A stretch of 64,000 nt of DNA. Source: Pseudoips prasinana (taxonomy: Eukaryota; Arthropoda; Insecta; Lepidoptera; Nolidae). Location: contig OX621237.1 of assembly GCA_951640165.1 (NCBI GenBank), positions 3,782,001 to 3,846,000 on the forward strand, given 5' to 3'. The notes under the pieces are model-generated. The model saw only the letters and a program-made list of their open reading frames with translations. It did no database searches and was not told the DNA's origin. Position numbers and translations under genes: made by a program. Positions 1 through 13,400 of the stretch are shown piece after piece; the stretch's first letter is position 1; each line of letters opens with the position of its first letter.

Positions 1-133
1 CTATATGTTGACCCGATCTCTTAGTAATATTCATGCAAAATTTGAATTAATCACGCCCCAAGAATCCTTTAAAAAAATATTCAATGTAGGTACAGTTTTG
101 ACTTTCCTACGATTTCATTATATGTATGTATAC
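1..133 (-). mobile_element. Helitron fragment, family H1
   Basis: The sequence matches, in reverse orientation, the 5' half of the fuller H1 copies at 24686-25001 and 10099-10411. It shares the 'gcaaaatttgaa' block and the CGATTT(C/T)ATTATATGTAT end. The copy is cut by the window edge and carries an internal deletion. Confidence 0.7.
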
Positions 134-629
134 TTAGATATAGATTCATCAAGAGAATAATTTTTAAATTAACCATCTTTTCTACGGGTTAAATATAGCA
201 ATAAATACCGAAGGACCATACCAAGATATTCAAGTATGTCAATCATTCTGTCGTCAACTGGTGATATCTGATATGGCCTAATAAACGTGCAGCTACAATT
301 GGGCACTTGGCACTTTAGCTTCGATATATTATAACCCTTTATGGATACAACGGCACTTTTCCGGTCCGATGAGTTTGGGGTATTTATGTGAGCAAGTAAC
401 CGCATTATTTTGCTGGAAATTGCGAGGTTCTTTTTGTTGATGCTCATTTGGAGGCCTTATAAGGGCTGGTGCCGTATTAAATAACAAGTAGTTTGACTGG
501 TTGCTTCCCAACGTGACTTATTTTATCTTTCCTGTAATTTATAGTAGCTGTAAATCAGAGTTTCAATCGTATCGTAGCTGTAAGAGCGTGCTGAGTTGAG
601 TTTGAGCACACAGAACTTATATAAAATTA
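134..629. other. no recognisable feature
   Basis: Only short accidental ORFs are seen here. There are no splice-flanked coding segments and no clear repeat. Confidence 0.5.
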
Positions 630-776
630 CTAGCTGTGCCCCGCGGTTTTACCCGCGTGAAACTTTTTGAATTATAGCCTATGTGTTAATCCAGGGTATC
701 AGCTAGCTCCATACCAAATTTTATTAAAATCGATAGACGTCAAGAAGTAACACACTCACAAACTTTCGCCTTTCGC
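630..776 (-). mobile_element. Lep1-type Helitron, 5'-truncated
   Basis: Read on the minus strand it ends with a GC hairpin (CGCGGG/CCGCG) followed by CTAG. Internal segments on gaining the 'cgaaagttt' block and the 'tgttactt' block match the Lep1-like copies at 4060-4252 and 25091-25270. The 5' TC end is not found. Confidence 0.65.
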
Positions 777-1521
777 CGTAATTAATTGTAAGCATCAGTT
801 TAATAATTCATTTTTGGAAATTGTTTAATCGTTCAATAAATACTTATTTTTCTTCTACTTTCAATTAGTTCTTCTGAGGGAGCGAAATATACTGTGTTCT
901 ATAAATTTTTTAAACATAACTTTAGAGGCAAACTTCTTAGGTATCGATAAGAGCTTAGTAAAACTTAAATATGAAAAATAAATTATGCTAACTATTACTC
1001 TACTGGCGAATTACCTAGCGAAATGATTTACTTCATATTAGTGAAAAGTTACATAAATCTTTTTGAACACTAATTTTATTTAAATATTTGGCATTTATAA
1101 TGAAAATTATTGTAAAAGCGTTCGGAACATATGATGAATATGAAATGAATATAATAATAATAGAAAATTTATTACTCTCATTTTAGGTAGTTTAGATTTA
1201 GACATTTCGATTTTTGATAGTTTAGATTTAGACCTTTGTGAGAGCTGGAGTCGATACTGGGTTCGAGACCTTTATGAGAGATCTCCAGGCAATAAATTGT
1301 ATAGATGATAGTTTATAATTTATAAGCTGAATTAAGGTATAGGGTTACAGTAAATTTCGAAATCGCGGGTTACACCGCGCTGTTTTATACTGTAGGTTAT
1401 AGGATAAGCTATAGATGCTATTTAGAGTTAGTTATATGCTATATATAGCTATAGTTCTATATAGCTATATATATGGTAAAGATGTATACAGCTGAGCTTC
1501 GATTGTACTGTATAATTTATA
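777..1521. other. AT-rich stretch without a gene
   Basis: There is no coding evidence. A short duplicated phrase (tagtttagatttagac) occurs near 1190-1230, and TATA-rich runs lie at 1430-1480. Confidence 0.5.
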
Positions 1522-1690
1522 AATAAAAACATCTAGTTTGATTATAAATGACTGTTGTATCAAGTAGTTGCGTGTTGTATTATAAAGTTAGTGGATACCG
1601 AGTCGATGTAAGCCGAAATTATACTAGAATTGAGATTACACAGACACAAGAATTGGACATGTGTTTTATGTGCTGAGAGGAATTATGTAA
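1522..1690. repeat. direct repeat, copy 1 (partner 2180-2350)
   Basis: About 165 bp, from the 'aaataaaaacatct' block through 'gccgaaattatactagaat' to 'gctgagaggaattat', recurs at 2180-2350 with scattered mismatches. The pair flanks two abutting Helitrons. Confidence 0.75.
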
Positions 1691-1692
1691 TA

Positions 1693-1997
1693 CTAGCTGC
1701 GCCCCGCGGTTTTACCCGCGTTACGTTTTATAAATTATCACAACTCCTCCCCCGTAGGTGATAGCGTGATAATATGTAGCCTATATGTTGACCCAACCTC
1801 TCAGTAATATTCATGCAAAATTTGAAGTAAATCCAATCCACTTTTTGAGTTTAGCCCGGACATACATAGAGACAAACAGACAAAAATTCTAAAAACTATA
1901 TTTTTGGCTTCGATATCGATAGTAGATCACGCCCCAAGTATCCTTTTTAAAAAATATTCAATGTAGGTACATTTTTGAGTTTCCTACGATTTAATTA
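1693..1997 (-). mobile_element. Helitron, family H1, reverse copy
   Basis: Starts on the plus strand with CTAGCTG followed by the GC-hairpin complement, then the body shared with 10099-10411. Its 5' end is lost where the next Helitron begins. Confidence 0.75.
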
Positions 1998-2168
1998 TCT
2001 CTACTATATAAAAATAAGTCGGGTTTTCCTTCCTGACGCTATAACTCCAGAACGCACGAACCGATTTCCACGGTTTTGCATTCGTTGGAAAGGTCTCGGG
2101 CTCCGTGAGGTTTATAGCTAAGAAAATTTATAAAATTTAACGCGGGTAACACCGCGGGGCACATCTAG
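1998..2168 (+). mobile_element. small Helitron, second family
   Basis: It begins TC after an A and ends with a GC hairpin followed by CTAG before a T. This matches the Helitron structure (5' TC, 3' hairpin plus CTRR, insertion between A and T). It abuts the 5' side of the preceding reversed copy. Confidence 0.7.
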
Positions 2169-2179
2169 TATAGTATAGA

Positions 2180-2350
2180 TAAATAAAAACATCTACCTAG
2201 TTGGATTATGAATGACTGTTGTATCAAGTAGCTGCTTCTTGTGTTATAAAGTACCCGGATATCTACATAGTTGATGTAAGCCGAAATTATACTAGAATTG
2301 GGATTGCACAGACACAAGAATTGGACAGGTGTTTATATGCTGAGAGGAAT
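2180..2350. repeat. direct repeat, copy 2 (partner 1522-1690)
   Basis: Second copy of the 165-bp segment. It continues without interruption past the 'gaggaattat' end, where copy 1 is interrupted by the Helitron. Confidence 0.75.
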
Positions 2351-2615
2351 TATATAATATGAACACAGTATAGACCAATACTAGAAGACTTCTCTTATCT
2401 TTGGTTAGATAACCATTGTAAATTTCTAAACCTGAGTGCACAATACATAATAGTTTGTTCCTAGATAATTAATAGTGCAGACACATACAAAGTAATTATG
2501 TAGTCTATATAGATTGAAACACAATTAATTAGATGTCTAAGCTTTCTCCAACCATACTATGCTTCCTTACATCTTAGCTGCCTTTCGCCTGTACAAGTGC
2601 ACAATCACCCACAGT

Positions 2616-3185
2616 TTTTAGGGTTCCGTAGCCAAATGGCAAAAAACGGAACCCTTATAGATTCGTCACGTCTGTCTGTCTGTCCGTCTGTCCGTCCGTA
2701 TGCCACAGCCACTTTTTTCTGAAACTATAAGAGCTGTACTGTTGAAAGTTGGTAAGTAGATGTATTCGGTAAACCGCATTAAGATTTTTACACAAAAATA
2801 GAAAAAGTACAATAATTTTGGGGGGTCCCATACATCGAACTGAAACTCAAACATTTTTTTTCATCGCACCCTTACATGTGGTGTGTCTATGGATAGGTCT
2901 TCAAAAATGATATTGAGGTTTCTAATATCTTTTTTTTCTAAAATGAATAGTTTGAGACACTTCCAAAGTGGTAAAATGAGTGTCCCCCCCTGTAAATTCT
3001 AATATATGATGTACATTACCATGCAAACTAACAACGAAAATTGATTTGAACGAGATCTAGCAAGTAGTTTTTTTTAATACATCATAAATCGTAAACAGCA
3101 ATTTGCTTTCATTTAATTAACTGAAATACTTGCTGCTACGGAACCCTTCATGGGCTAGTCCGACTCGCACTTGGCCGGTTTTTGT
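2616..3185. repeat. common lepidopteran dispersed repeat bounded by GGTTCCGTA
   Basis: About 570 bp. It opens with AGGGTTCCGTAGCC, has CTGTCTGTC/CCGTCCGT runs near 2670-2700, and ends with TACGGAACCCTTCATGG and a 'ccgactcgcacttggccgg' tail. From memory this unit is widespread in moth genomes; its class is not certain. Confidence 0.7.
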
Positions 3186-3867
3186 ATGTTAAATTCTCAT
3201 TAAGTAGTCAATTAATATTAAAATCTGTGTATTGAGACGCATATAATATAATAATCAGCATTAAGTTTCACCCGTAGGTATACCTACCATACCTACCTAC
3301 ATGTCATTGTTTATTGCTTTGGCTTGCCAATCATTTTCTACACTTAGCACATTTAATACCTGTTCCATTTTATTTTTATGTTTTGTTGAACACCTACACC
3401 CGCTCATTTGACATTTCCTGGCGCAAGTTTAAACATACATTACTCAGATTTTTAGTTAATACGAGTTTTCCCGGAACTGAACCAGTCTACAACGACATTT
3501 AGAATTGAACTACTCCTATCCGGCCATGATCTTGTCGATAGAACTATTTAACTCGATACTTTAAAGCAAGCAAATATTGCTTAAACGGAGCTTACAAGTT
3601 TCCGTGGCCAGTACACAAAGTAATTGCTTGCCTACCGTTGTCGTCGATTCAAATCAGTGCAACATCAATTGTGTTACGCAAGGGCCCTGTGGCGACCATT
3701 TTGGTGAAATTCCCGCCATTATGTAACGGCCACCTTGCGGCTTGCACTTGATGATACACATGATAAATCGTTAATACAACGAAAGGGAAATTCAATTTAG
3801 TCAGGAATGCCTTCCTGGCGTGAAAGTAATAGTATATATGACATTTCTAACGAATATCACACTTCAA
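3186..3867. other. no recognisable feature
   Basis: No gene, splice-flanked ORF or repeat was recognised. Confidence 0.45.
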
Positions 3868-4047
3868 ACTAATATTGTAAGGGCGAAAGTTTGTGACTGT
3901 GTGAGTGTGAGTGTGTATGTTTGTTACTTCTTCACGTCTAAACGGCAGGAGCGATTTTAATATAATTTGGTATGGCGTTAGCTGACACCTTGGATTAACA
4001 CATAATGTATAAAGTTTAACGCGGGTAAAACCGCGCCGCACATCTAG
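3868..4047 (+). mobile_element. Lep1-type Helitron, degenerate
   Basis: The body resembles the next element (AATATTGTAAGGGCGAAAG, 'tgtttgttac', 'ttaacacata'). It ends with a CGCGGG/CCGCG hairpin and CTAG before a T. Confidence 0.65.
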
Positions 4048-4059
4048 TTAGGTAAATAA

Positions 4060-4252
4060 TCCTACTAATATTATAAATGCGAAAGTTTAAAAGTATAGAT
4101 GAATGGGTGTATGGATGTTTGTTACTCTTTCACGCAAAAACTTCCGAAGCGATTTTGATTGAACTTTGTACTAATATAGGTTACATATCCGAATAACACA
4201 TAGGCTATACTTTAGAAAGTTTAAGGCGGATAAAACCGCGGGGGACAGCTAG
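4060..4252 (+). mobile_element. Lep1-type Helitron, full length
   Basis: 193 bp. It begins TCCTACTAATATTATAAATG after an A and ends with a GC hairpin, GGGGACAG and CTAG before a T. It is non-autonomous: no Rep/helicase coding is present. Confidence 0.8.
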
Positions 4253-4423
4253 TATCTAATATTTAATGCCATGGTTATGGCAATTTTAACGAAGAGAACC
4301 TACCTAGTCCTCTAAAATGTGTTCTCAAATACAGATAAACTATATATTTATCACTTTCATGTTGGATTCCGTTTTGAAGGAATTATATCAAAAATGTTAA
4401 CCTCTTATATCTTTTTGTTTCAG

Positions 4424-7400
4424 GTGGCGATATTTATTAACGCTTCTGCTTCTTGGTGTCGCGTTTGCTTCAGAAGAAGATGACAGCATACCCGATGCAG
4501 AAGTAGATGACAATGATGAACTAGCGCTAGATCAAGAGGTAAGCAATTATTGCCTTACGTTCAATCGTATTAATTGATACAATATTCGGTTACCCTCACC
4601 TACCGATACCAGCGAAACAATTTAAGTCCCATCGGATCATGAGAGTGATGGAATAGAAAGTGCTCCTGTGTTTGCGCAAACACTTGTGCACTATAATACG
4701 GGGCACGTGCTTCTCTCGGTAATGGCTGTAGTCACCAGACAAGTGCTTAAGCCATGTCAGAAGTCTATTGAGTGGCTTGAACAACTCGGACACAGAAATA
4801 AATACTACTACAATGAGTAAATAATAAAAAGTATTCATAATTGCCGGGAGAGATCATATATCTTAGAAGATATCAATGGTACGCGATACCAAATATACCT
4901 ATGTGTTATAGACTTATTCGTAGCTATACGTATGAAGAATATCATAAGCTCTGTGCTGAATTTCACCTTCTACCGTTGGTCAGTCATCGTGAAATAGCCG
5001 ATGTTATTTTCTTTTTGAAATTGTTAAGAGGGTCCATTGATTGTCCTCAACTTCTTTCAAAAATCCCATTAAATGTACCAAGAGCAGCAGCAAGACAAAC
5101 AAATCCTATACATCTTCCATTAGTACCAACAAATTACAGACAGAATTCATATTTGTGGCGAGCGAGCAGTAGCCTTAATAAGTGTTACAAAGAGCATAAG
5201 TTTGACATATTTAATGCTAGACCAGAGGCAGTACGACGGTTACTTAGTGAAGCGTTTTTTTCAAAATATTTGAACTAATTAGGGCCCATATTTGTTGTTA
5301 TTAAGTGTTAATTTGTTTTGTTTTTGTGTTTCTTTTTTTATCTTTTCTTGCAAGAATGTGTGAACAGTTCTAGTTCGTTCATAAATAACTTAAAATATTG
5401 CCTATTAGCGAAGACCTGTTATTGGCTTCTTGTCGCTTATTATATTGTTATCTTTGTTACCATTGTATGGCTGTTGGTCTTCCAAGAATAAATAAATACC
5501 CTCGATCCAAGTCCTCAGTACCCCTGCGGTTATAGTACCCTTGGTCGAATTCCAGCTACGGTGGTCTCCGTTGAGATGGAAAATAGGCAACTACGTTGTA
5601 CCGGCGCCAGCACATCCAGCTACCCCAATCGTACAGGCGTATGAACAGTTGACGGAAAGCCGCTTAAGTAAACTTACAAACGTGAAGTGCTTTCTAAGTC
5701 ATTTAGTTTCACTGAACTCATGATTAATTGAAAACGGAAACAACATATTCCACAGCTCTTAAGTACAAATTACATACGTAGGTGGTATATATAGGTAGGT
5801 ACAAAATGTAATAAAAGTGGCGTTACATGGTTTATTAATTCATAAAAAGAATGAAATAAATTCGATAACTGCTGGAAAAAAGTATCTTAAAAGGTCAAGT
5901 CGTATTTTGAACAGAGTGAGTGGGACAATATTTTTACACTTATAATGAGTATCTTTATAATTTATTTTCTTTAAATTTTGACAAATTGCCTGCAGAACAT
6001 CGTTCGAATTTATAACGTCTGACGAACAATAAGGTTATATAAGAACAATAATAGTAACACAATTAGCATATGTGAATAATTATTTATTATAGGGATAGTA
6101 ATTTACATTTTTATTATTTCACAATACTTACTTATATTTATTCAAACAACAAAACTTTCAAGTTTTTATCACGTAACGTTTTATAAACGACAATTAAATT
6201 TAATCAAGTTAGCATAGGACTATAAACGGAATACAAGAGTCCAGGTGGCAAGCATAAAAAATTAAAAAAAATCTAAAATTTATTACATTTGTCGGAAGTT
6301 GATATTCGACAAGTCATGTTCTTTAAAGTAGGACACGTTATTTATGGAGATAACTAAACCAATAAAAATCTGCGACATTTCATACAGCGCCATCTCCCAA
6401 ACTAAACAAAGCTTGTACCTACCTACTATGGAGGTAGATACTAGACAATAGAAATACTTATTTACTACTTTTGAACATACAATACACAGAAAACTCTCAG
6501 ACTAAGACAAATAGACATGTTCATGAGCACAAATATTAGTCTTGTGTATGCATCGAACCCGCAACTCTGGTTCAAAAGACAGTCTCACTATCAACTGACT
6601 CACGGCGGTCATTAGTCATTGCTACATCCTCTTTACGTACGGAAACCAGACCAATGTGAAAAAATTAATAATAATATATTTAATCACCGGAACTAGCACG
6701 AACATGTAGACCAATCAGTCAGTCAATACACTCGCGGATTTCTGCGGCACGATTTAGCCTTGTCACTCCTATTTATTACTATCACTTTTCTCTGCTGACT
6801 GGATGTAGACGTATCTAGAATGAGATCTAATGACTCACCCCTTTTGTTTTTATTCACCTTGAGCTCGGAATATGGATTAGGTAGAGTGCACGTGCATTCT
6901 AAATTACCTTTACATTTTGATTTGATAGAACGGATCTAGGTAATGTTATTGAACTTTTATTAATCAGACATCTGGCGCGAGGTTTGTATCACGCTATAAT
7001 TATTATTGCTATGCTCAAGTTACAGTGAAAACTGTAACGGGTATAGCTCACTAATTAATTCAGCGTTGGCCTCGGCTCGCAGTTTCAATCTCTTTGGGAG
7101 ATCATTTCCTGCGTAAATGTGACATACCTACACAAAGTCATGTCTGACATCTCTCGTAACATACGGTTTTAAATCTATTAATAAATTTTCAAAATTGGTT
7201 CTCAATAAACGGAGAAATTGCAAATGAAACATAGGTACAAATAGAAAAACATATAGACAAATTGATAATAAGAGGCTTTTGAGAATCTTTCAGAAATAAA
7301 AAAACACCATTTCTTAAGTTATGATGATTCGGTATCATCTTAAACTTAAGATCCCACTTTCAGATCACCTTACGGTCGTGTTGATCCTTTTGCCGATTCA

Positions 7401-10400
7401 CTTTAACTTACTCAGAATTATAAAATAAATACTCCCAGAAATTAAAAAGTGCTAGTAAGGATAAAAACTAAGTTTTTAAAGTTTTGTTTCGGTGCAAAGT
7501 CAAAGTCAAAGGTACTTTATTCCGTAAAAAAATTACATTTATGTGGAATCGTCATATTTTTTACCCTACCGTGCAGTGCATGACGTGGCAGTAGTTAATA
7601 TAGTTTACGATCACCTTATCGTAAACTTGTATATACGTAGTGTAGATAAGTAGCTATGCTTTAATCTAGATATCCTAAATCGCACTATTGTACTTATCAT
7701 ACCACATCACTAAACGTTCACCATATGTATAGCGGTTTTCAGGGAAAAGACATTAAGATTTCAATAAAACTGCACCCAACTTGCATCAGATGTTAATCAA
7801 TTATTGTCTCTATCTGGTCGAAATTCGTGTTATTTCCTCCAATTACGTAGTTAATCGACATAAGTATGTCATGAGAACATTAGCGATCAAAATGATGGAT
7901 GACCATGACGACCACGCAAAGCTTGCGGTTGCATATAGTAGGTACTATTCTATGTAATTGTTTAAGCTGCCCACGTGTAAACATTGTTATATGTCTGAGG
8001 ATGCAAAAGTGACAGATAAAACAATAGGACAGTTAATTTAATAATGGGATAATCATCAATATATCGATATTTTCGATTAAAAAAAGGTTACTTTTTACTC
8101 ATGAAATGAATCTACAATCAGTACTTTTTAAATGACTGCGTATGCGTGAGAAGTGAAACAAAAACATGATGGATGGCCCTAAAGAATTATAACAACTAAA
8201 GATTTATTAGACTGGCCTGATGGCAAGTGGTAAGTGACCAGTCAAGTGGTAGAGTCTCCGCTATGTCAGAAGTCGTGGGTTCGATCCCTACCCAAACCAA
8301 ATCTTTGTGTGATGAGTGTTTTAAAATATGTTCAATAAAAGACTAAACCACTTTTAAAACAATCTGTAACTTCGTGTAACGTATAATTTAACTAGATTCA
8401 AACTAAATGTAGAGTAAGCGTAGCATTGTATCATAACGTCCATATTTAGAATTCAATTTCAACGCTGAATCCGGCATTAACGTCACACTTAAGGAGTTGA
8501 TTTATTCAATCAAATTGGCAGCACAGCGTTTAGTTGTGATTTATAAACCTTAGACGTGATTGAACAAATAATGTTTCGGCCATGATGGCCAGTCGCAACA
8601 GAGGCTAGCCATCTACAGTGTACAATTGAGTGTACAAAAACTCAGGTATACTTTCTATCCTCTCAATCTGATGATACCATGCGACTCGAATGAGATCAGG
8701 TACTAGACCTTAGGCTTTTTTAACGTCATCTCCGAGGCACTTGTAGACTTCGGGCTTTTACTGTGAATCTTTCTGTAAAGAAAAATACCAATATACTTTA
8801 TGCAATATTTCAAACCTCAAACATCTGTGTTTGAGGTTTAAAATATTGCATAAAGTATATTGGTATTTCATATTGTGTTATCATTATCTGTGGTTAAGCA
8901 CCCTATACTAGAACAACGAGGCAATTTTTAATACCTACCGGTTCATAACTCCGACAATACATAAGGGGGTAGAGTAACTTAAGCTTAAACGTACGTACGC
9001 GGTAGCATTCGACCTTACGTAACTATTGCAGAAGATCATTTGTGTATTAAAACATTCAAGATAAATTTTTTTGGTGGTGATAAGTCCTCATTAAAAAAAA
9101 AACTAAGTGTAAAAAAAAGAATATACCCGCTCTCTAGTATAGGCAGGACCCGTAAAGCTGTGACTGAAATCGAGAGTGTTACAATCGTGTTTACCGGCAA
9201 TGCAATTTTTCCACAACACTACGACATTTCGTGTCAATGTCCGTGTCTCCGGATAGCAAGGCCGTTGCTTGTGAAAGTTGAAAGCCACCCATTGATTTTT
9301 TTCTTTAATACCTTCCTTTTTTCCCACATAGTTATTTTTTCTAACGGAATTTGCCGCCATGTTGTTATTTTCGGCGGGAAAGTTACACCATAGAGTAATA
9401 GTTTTTGTTTATTTTTTATCCAAATCTATAGACATTTTGTTAAGAAGTAGAATGAACTAGGTACCTACCTATTTCGGATTTGTCACTTTCACATGATTTA
9501 GTGATCTCTTACGTCCGTAACTGATTGGTAAGGTTAAGCAACTCGGCTCGCGGTCAGTTCATAGATGAGTGACCTCAAAGTTGTTTAATTTCTGAACGTC
9601 TCCGTGCTTCGGAGGGGCAACAGTCGGTAAGCCATGTCAGAGGCCTACTGGGCGGCTTGAACAACTCGGACACCAGGGTAACCACTGCCCATACGATAAT
9701 TACGTAAGTAGTGCAACGGATGAAGGAAATATATTCGTACGTAGTATTTATTACGTGATCAGGTACAGCTAAAGCAAAAATATGAATAGGAAGCCACTTC
9801 GACTGCCTACTTACGAGCAAAGATGCTTAAACGGGAAGGTGATTCTTTGTTAACATTACAATTTTGTTTTGCATAATCGCGTGAGAAAAATCCAAAGACC
9901 GTAAATAATGTAGTTTGTATTCGTTTAGAAACAGCACGTGTGGAGATTGCACGCACGGAACGTTTTCTGAGGAAATCCATTCTCTGTGTTTCATCCGTTG
10001 GTTTCGTCAAGTCTGATTTAATTAGTAGTTCATTTTATGAAAATCCATAGACTTCACTACTAAGTAAAAACCTGTAAGTGTGCCTATTTAGTTTATGACT
10101 AGCTGTGCCCCGTGGTTATACCCGCGTTAAATTTTATAAATTATCACAACTCCTCCCCCGTTGGTGATAACGTGATAATATGTAGCCTATATGTTGAACC
10201 TCTTAGTAATATTCATGCAAAATTTGAAGTTAATCCTTGCAGTAGGTACTTTTTGAGTTTAGCCCGGACATACATACAGACAAACAGATAAAAATGCTAA
10301 AATCTATAGTTTTGGCTTCGATATCAATTGTAGATTACGCCCCAAGTATCCTTTTAAAAGAATATTCAATGTACAGTTTTGACTTTCCTACGATTTTATT

Positions 10401-13400
10401 ATATGTATAGATATGCATCGACAACTCCGATCCTATAAACTTTGAATTTGGAACAGGAGTATATTATGTAATAACATAAGAGAGCTCAATATTAAGATAG
10501 GTTTTCGTTCCCTAGTAATACTTAGCTGAATCCACTTCTTACTAGAGTAGGTACTTTATACAGAAAAGCTGACTGAGTTACAGTAGAGCTCAAGGAGTTC
10601 GTATTACTTCGTATCACGTGCAATTTAATACGAAGTATCTTGGCTTTTGATTCTAAATACAACAAACTTAGATGGAAGGCAGCAATAATCTCCATGAGAT
10701 GATAATGAAAATCTATGACAATCACTACATCTAATACCAGCTAGTAGTCAGTAGACTGAGAGCCTCAGTTAGAAACAGAAAAGGCAAGGAAGGAGAATAA
10801 TATCACTGTATAACCGGGGGACATTTTCAACAATAAAAGCTACACGGGGGGCATTGGCGTCGGAGTTGAACGAATGGTCATTAGTTTCGTACCTATTTAT
10901 AACGTCAAACAAGCAACTAACATTCAAACAAATTATAAAACACGAACAGCTCATTAACAAGTAAAAGTCTCCCGGATCTGTCTACTATGATATAACACTC
11001 GATAACAACACACGACGACGTCGCGCACGATTGCTTTCTATCAACGCACAACTTTTTTTCTTCACCATACTATAGCAGCTATGATACTTGCACGCGGCAA
11101 AATCAGTTGATAATACGCAGTAATACGTACAAATTACTTGTCTACTGGTAATTACGTGAATAATGTAATTTTATTGTTACGCTTCCTGTTTTTTTGTTCG
11201 ATGAAATGGTATAACAAAATAATTAGGTGTCGTTAATTGTCCGGAAAAATATGCAATATAGGTACGCGTGCACACGTGGTCTTCCACATGATCACGCGCC
11301 GCGGATTATCAACGTATTTTTATTATCAGGTAATTAAGGCATATATTTGAGGCCACTTCAAAATAATTAGCAAAGCTTTAGTGTGATTACGAAAAACGAA
11401 ACGCACGGAGGAGTTCGGCTCTTGGCGGACGTGCAATTATTGTGGTAAAATTAAGTCCAAAATTACTCATCCGTCCCGTTAGAAAGTTAGGTTTTAATGG
11501 GATTTGAATCCATTACTGTGCTCTAAAGCGACAATGCATGTTCCAATTGTGATGTTAAATTTCATCTAAGGTGACACATGGTTTTTATTTCAACTGTATT
11601 GCTTTGGATTCTTACGGATTATTTTATTAATTTCCAGGAAACACGCAACCTGAGGCCGCGAGCTTACTCCCAAGCAGCATTCAACAACGCCCTTCCAAGT
11701 GGGTTCAGGCCAACCGCCTCACTGGCTCAGCTCGCAGGCTACCAGAGACAACAGCAGGACGAGCAAGAGTACCTAGCGCCCAGACCGGTCCAGCAGTTTA
11801 TCGACGAACCCAGGCCACTGGTTAGAGTACAACCTCAACAGCAACAACACCAGCAACACCAGCAGCACAGAAGGGTAAGTAACGCTAAGTATATATAAAA
11901 TAGTGCACGCCAACCCCGTCACTAGTCCCAGGCACATAGGGTCCAAACTAGCTCAACTGTTCATCGGGGACCTAGGTTACAACCACAAGAAAATCAACAA
12001 TATAAAAGGGAAAAAGAAGATATTTAAAAAGTTCATCTCTAACAGGCAGGCAGCAGAAGCAGTATGGACTGCCTTGTTCTCTAAGCATCTTATGCTTAAT
12101 TTGTAGTCAATACTGACCACCGAAATGCGGATGAATTGACGGCCACGGTGGATACTGGTTCATTAACTACTTTGTTACCATCGTTCTTATTTAAATTAAT
12201 AATGACGTTGATTAAATGTACATTTTCAGGGGCCCCATGACTAGTTTGGTGGATCTAGATGTCAATGACATTAGTTCTTGATGATTCTTGAGCCCTAGGG
12301 CGTCTGGAATTTTATACCTACCTGTATAAAAACCTATATGAAAAACTAGATTTCAAATAACCAGTTAATTCGTTTGCAAAATAAGTCCTAACCTAGCCTT
12401 ATAAAGCAACCGAAAGCCAGTCTTAATTTATTAATCCGAGTAAATGGTGAAATATTGTAGAAGCAGGATTATTAGAACTTCTGCTAATTTGATTAAAAAG
12501 TAACGTTCATCATTATTAAATCCCAATTTTTATTAGGTTATGTACTATTATCACAATATTAGTAAATGTAATGTTATTAATACCCATGTATTTAAATATA
12601 AATGTCTATATTTTGACAATTTGAATATATTTCCAGCCTCAGCAGGAGCAAAGGCCAGCGCGACTCCAGCAGCAACCCGTCCAAGAAGTTGAGGAAGAAT
12701 TGGAAGATGAAGAAAAGGAGGAACCCGACCGTCTCGCCGGACTCTTGCAGCAGTCCAAATTCAACTGCGTACAGAAGCAATCTGGATACTACGCTGATGA
12801 AGAACTCAACTGTGAAGTGTTCCACTACTGTCAGGATAATGTCAAACACTCATGGATATGCCCCGAGGGATTCACTTTCCACCAGGTATGATTAATATCC
12901 CTACTCTAGGTGATCTCAAAGTTTCACCGCGCGTTATAACAATCGGGATATTAATTAGGCGTAACACCAACAGCTAATTATACAGTTTGATTATCGGACT
13001 TATCTTGCTACGGTTAATTTCCGCAAAGCATACCATATAATTCTACTGACGGTCAAATCTATCGTTACTGTCGTCTGCTGGTTGAATTTAAATTAATCAG
13101 TCGCCACTATTTACATTAACTCAATCAAGTCCATAATAACGGGCCTCTTTCCGTTGACGGTATGTCAATTATCGTTGACAAATAACCATGGACTGGTTGC
13201 CACTTAAGTACACTAGGATTTTAACTGAGATGGTTTTCTAGGTTTTCTAGGATACAGTCAACTTACTAAGGCTATTTTATATCAGTTCCCAAACTGTAGT
13301 AGCAGTCTGCAGTACAGTAGGTTCTAAACAGACCGGCTACTAACGGTGTATGTTAATGTAAATAATATGATTTCAAATACGAAATTACAGTTGAAATACC

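Noticed and set aside
9040..9393. 117-codon ORF
   Set aside because: An ORF on the opposite strand overlaps it, it has low-complexity Lys runs, and there is no domain or splice context.
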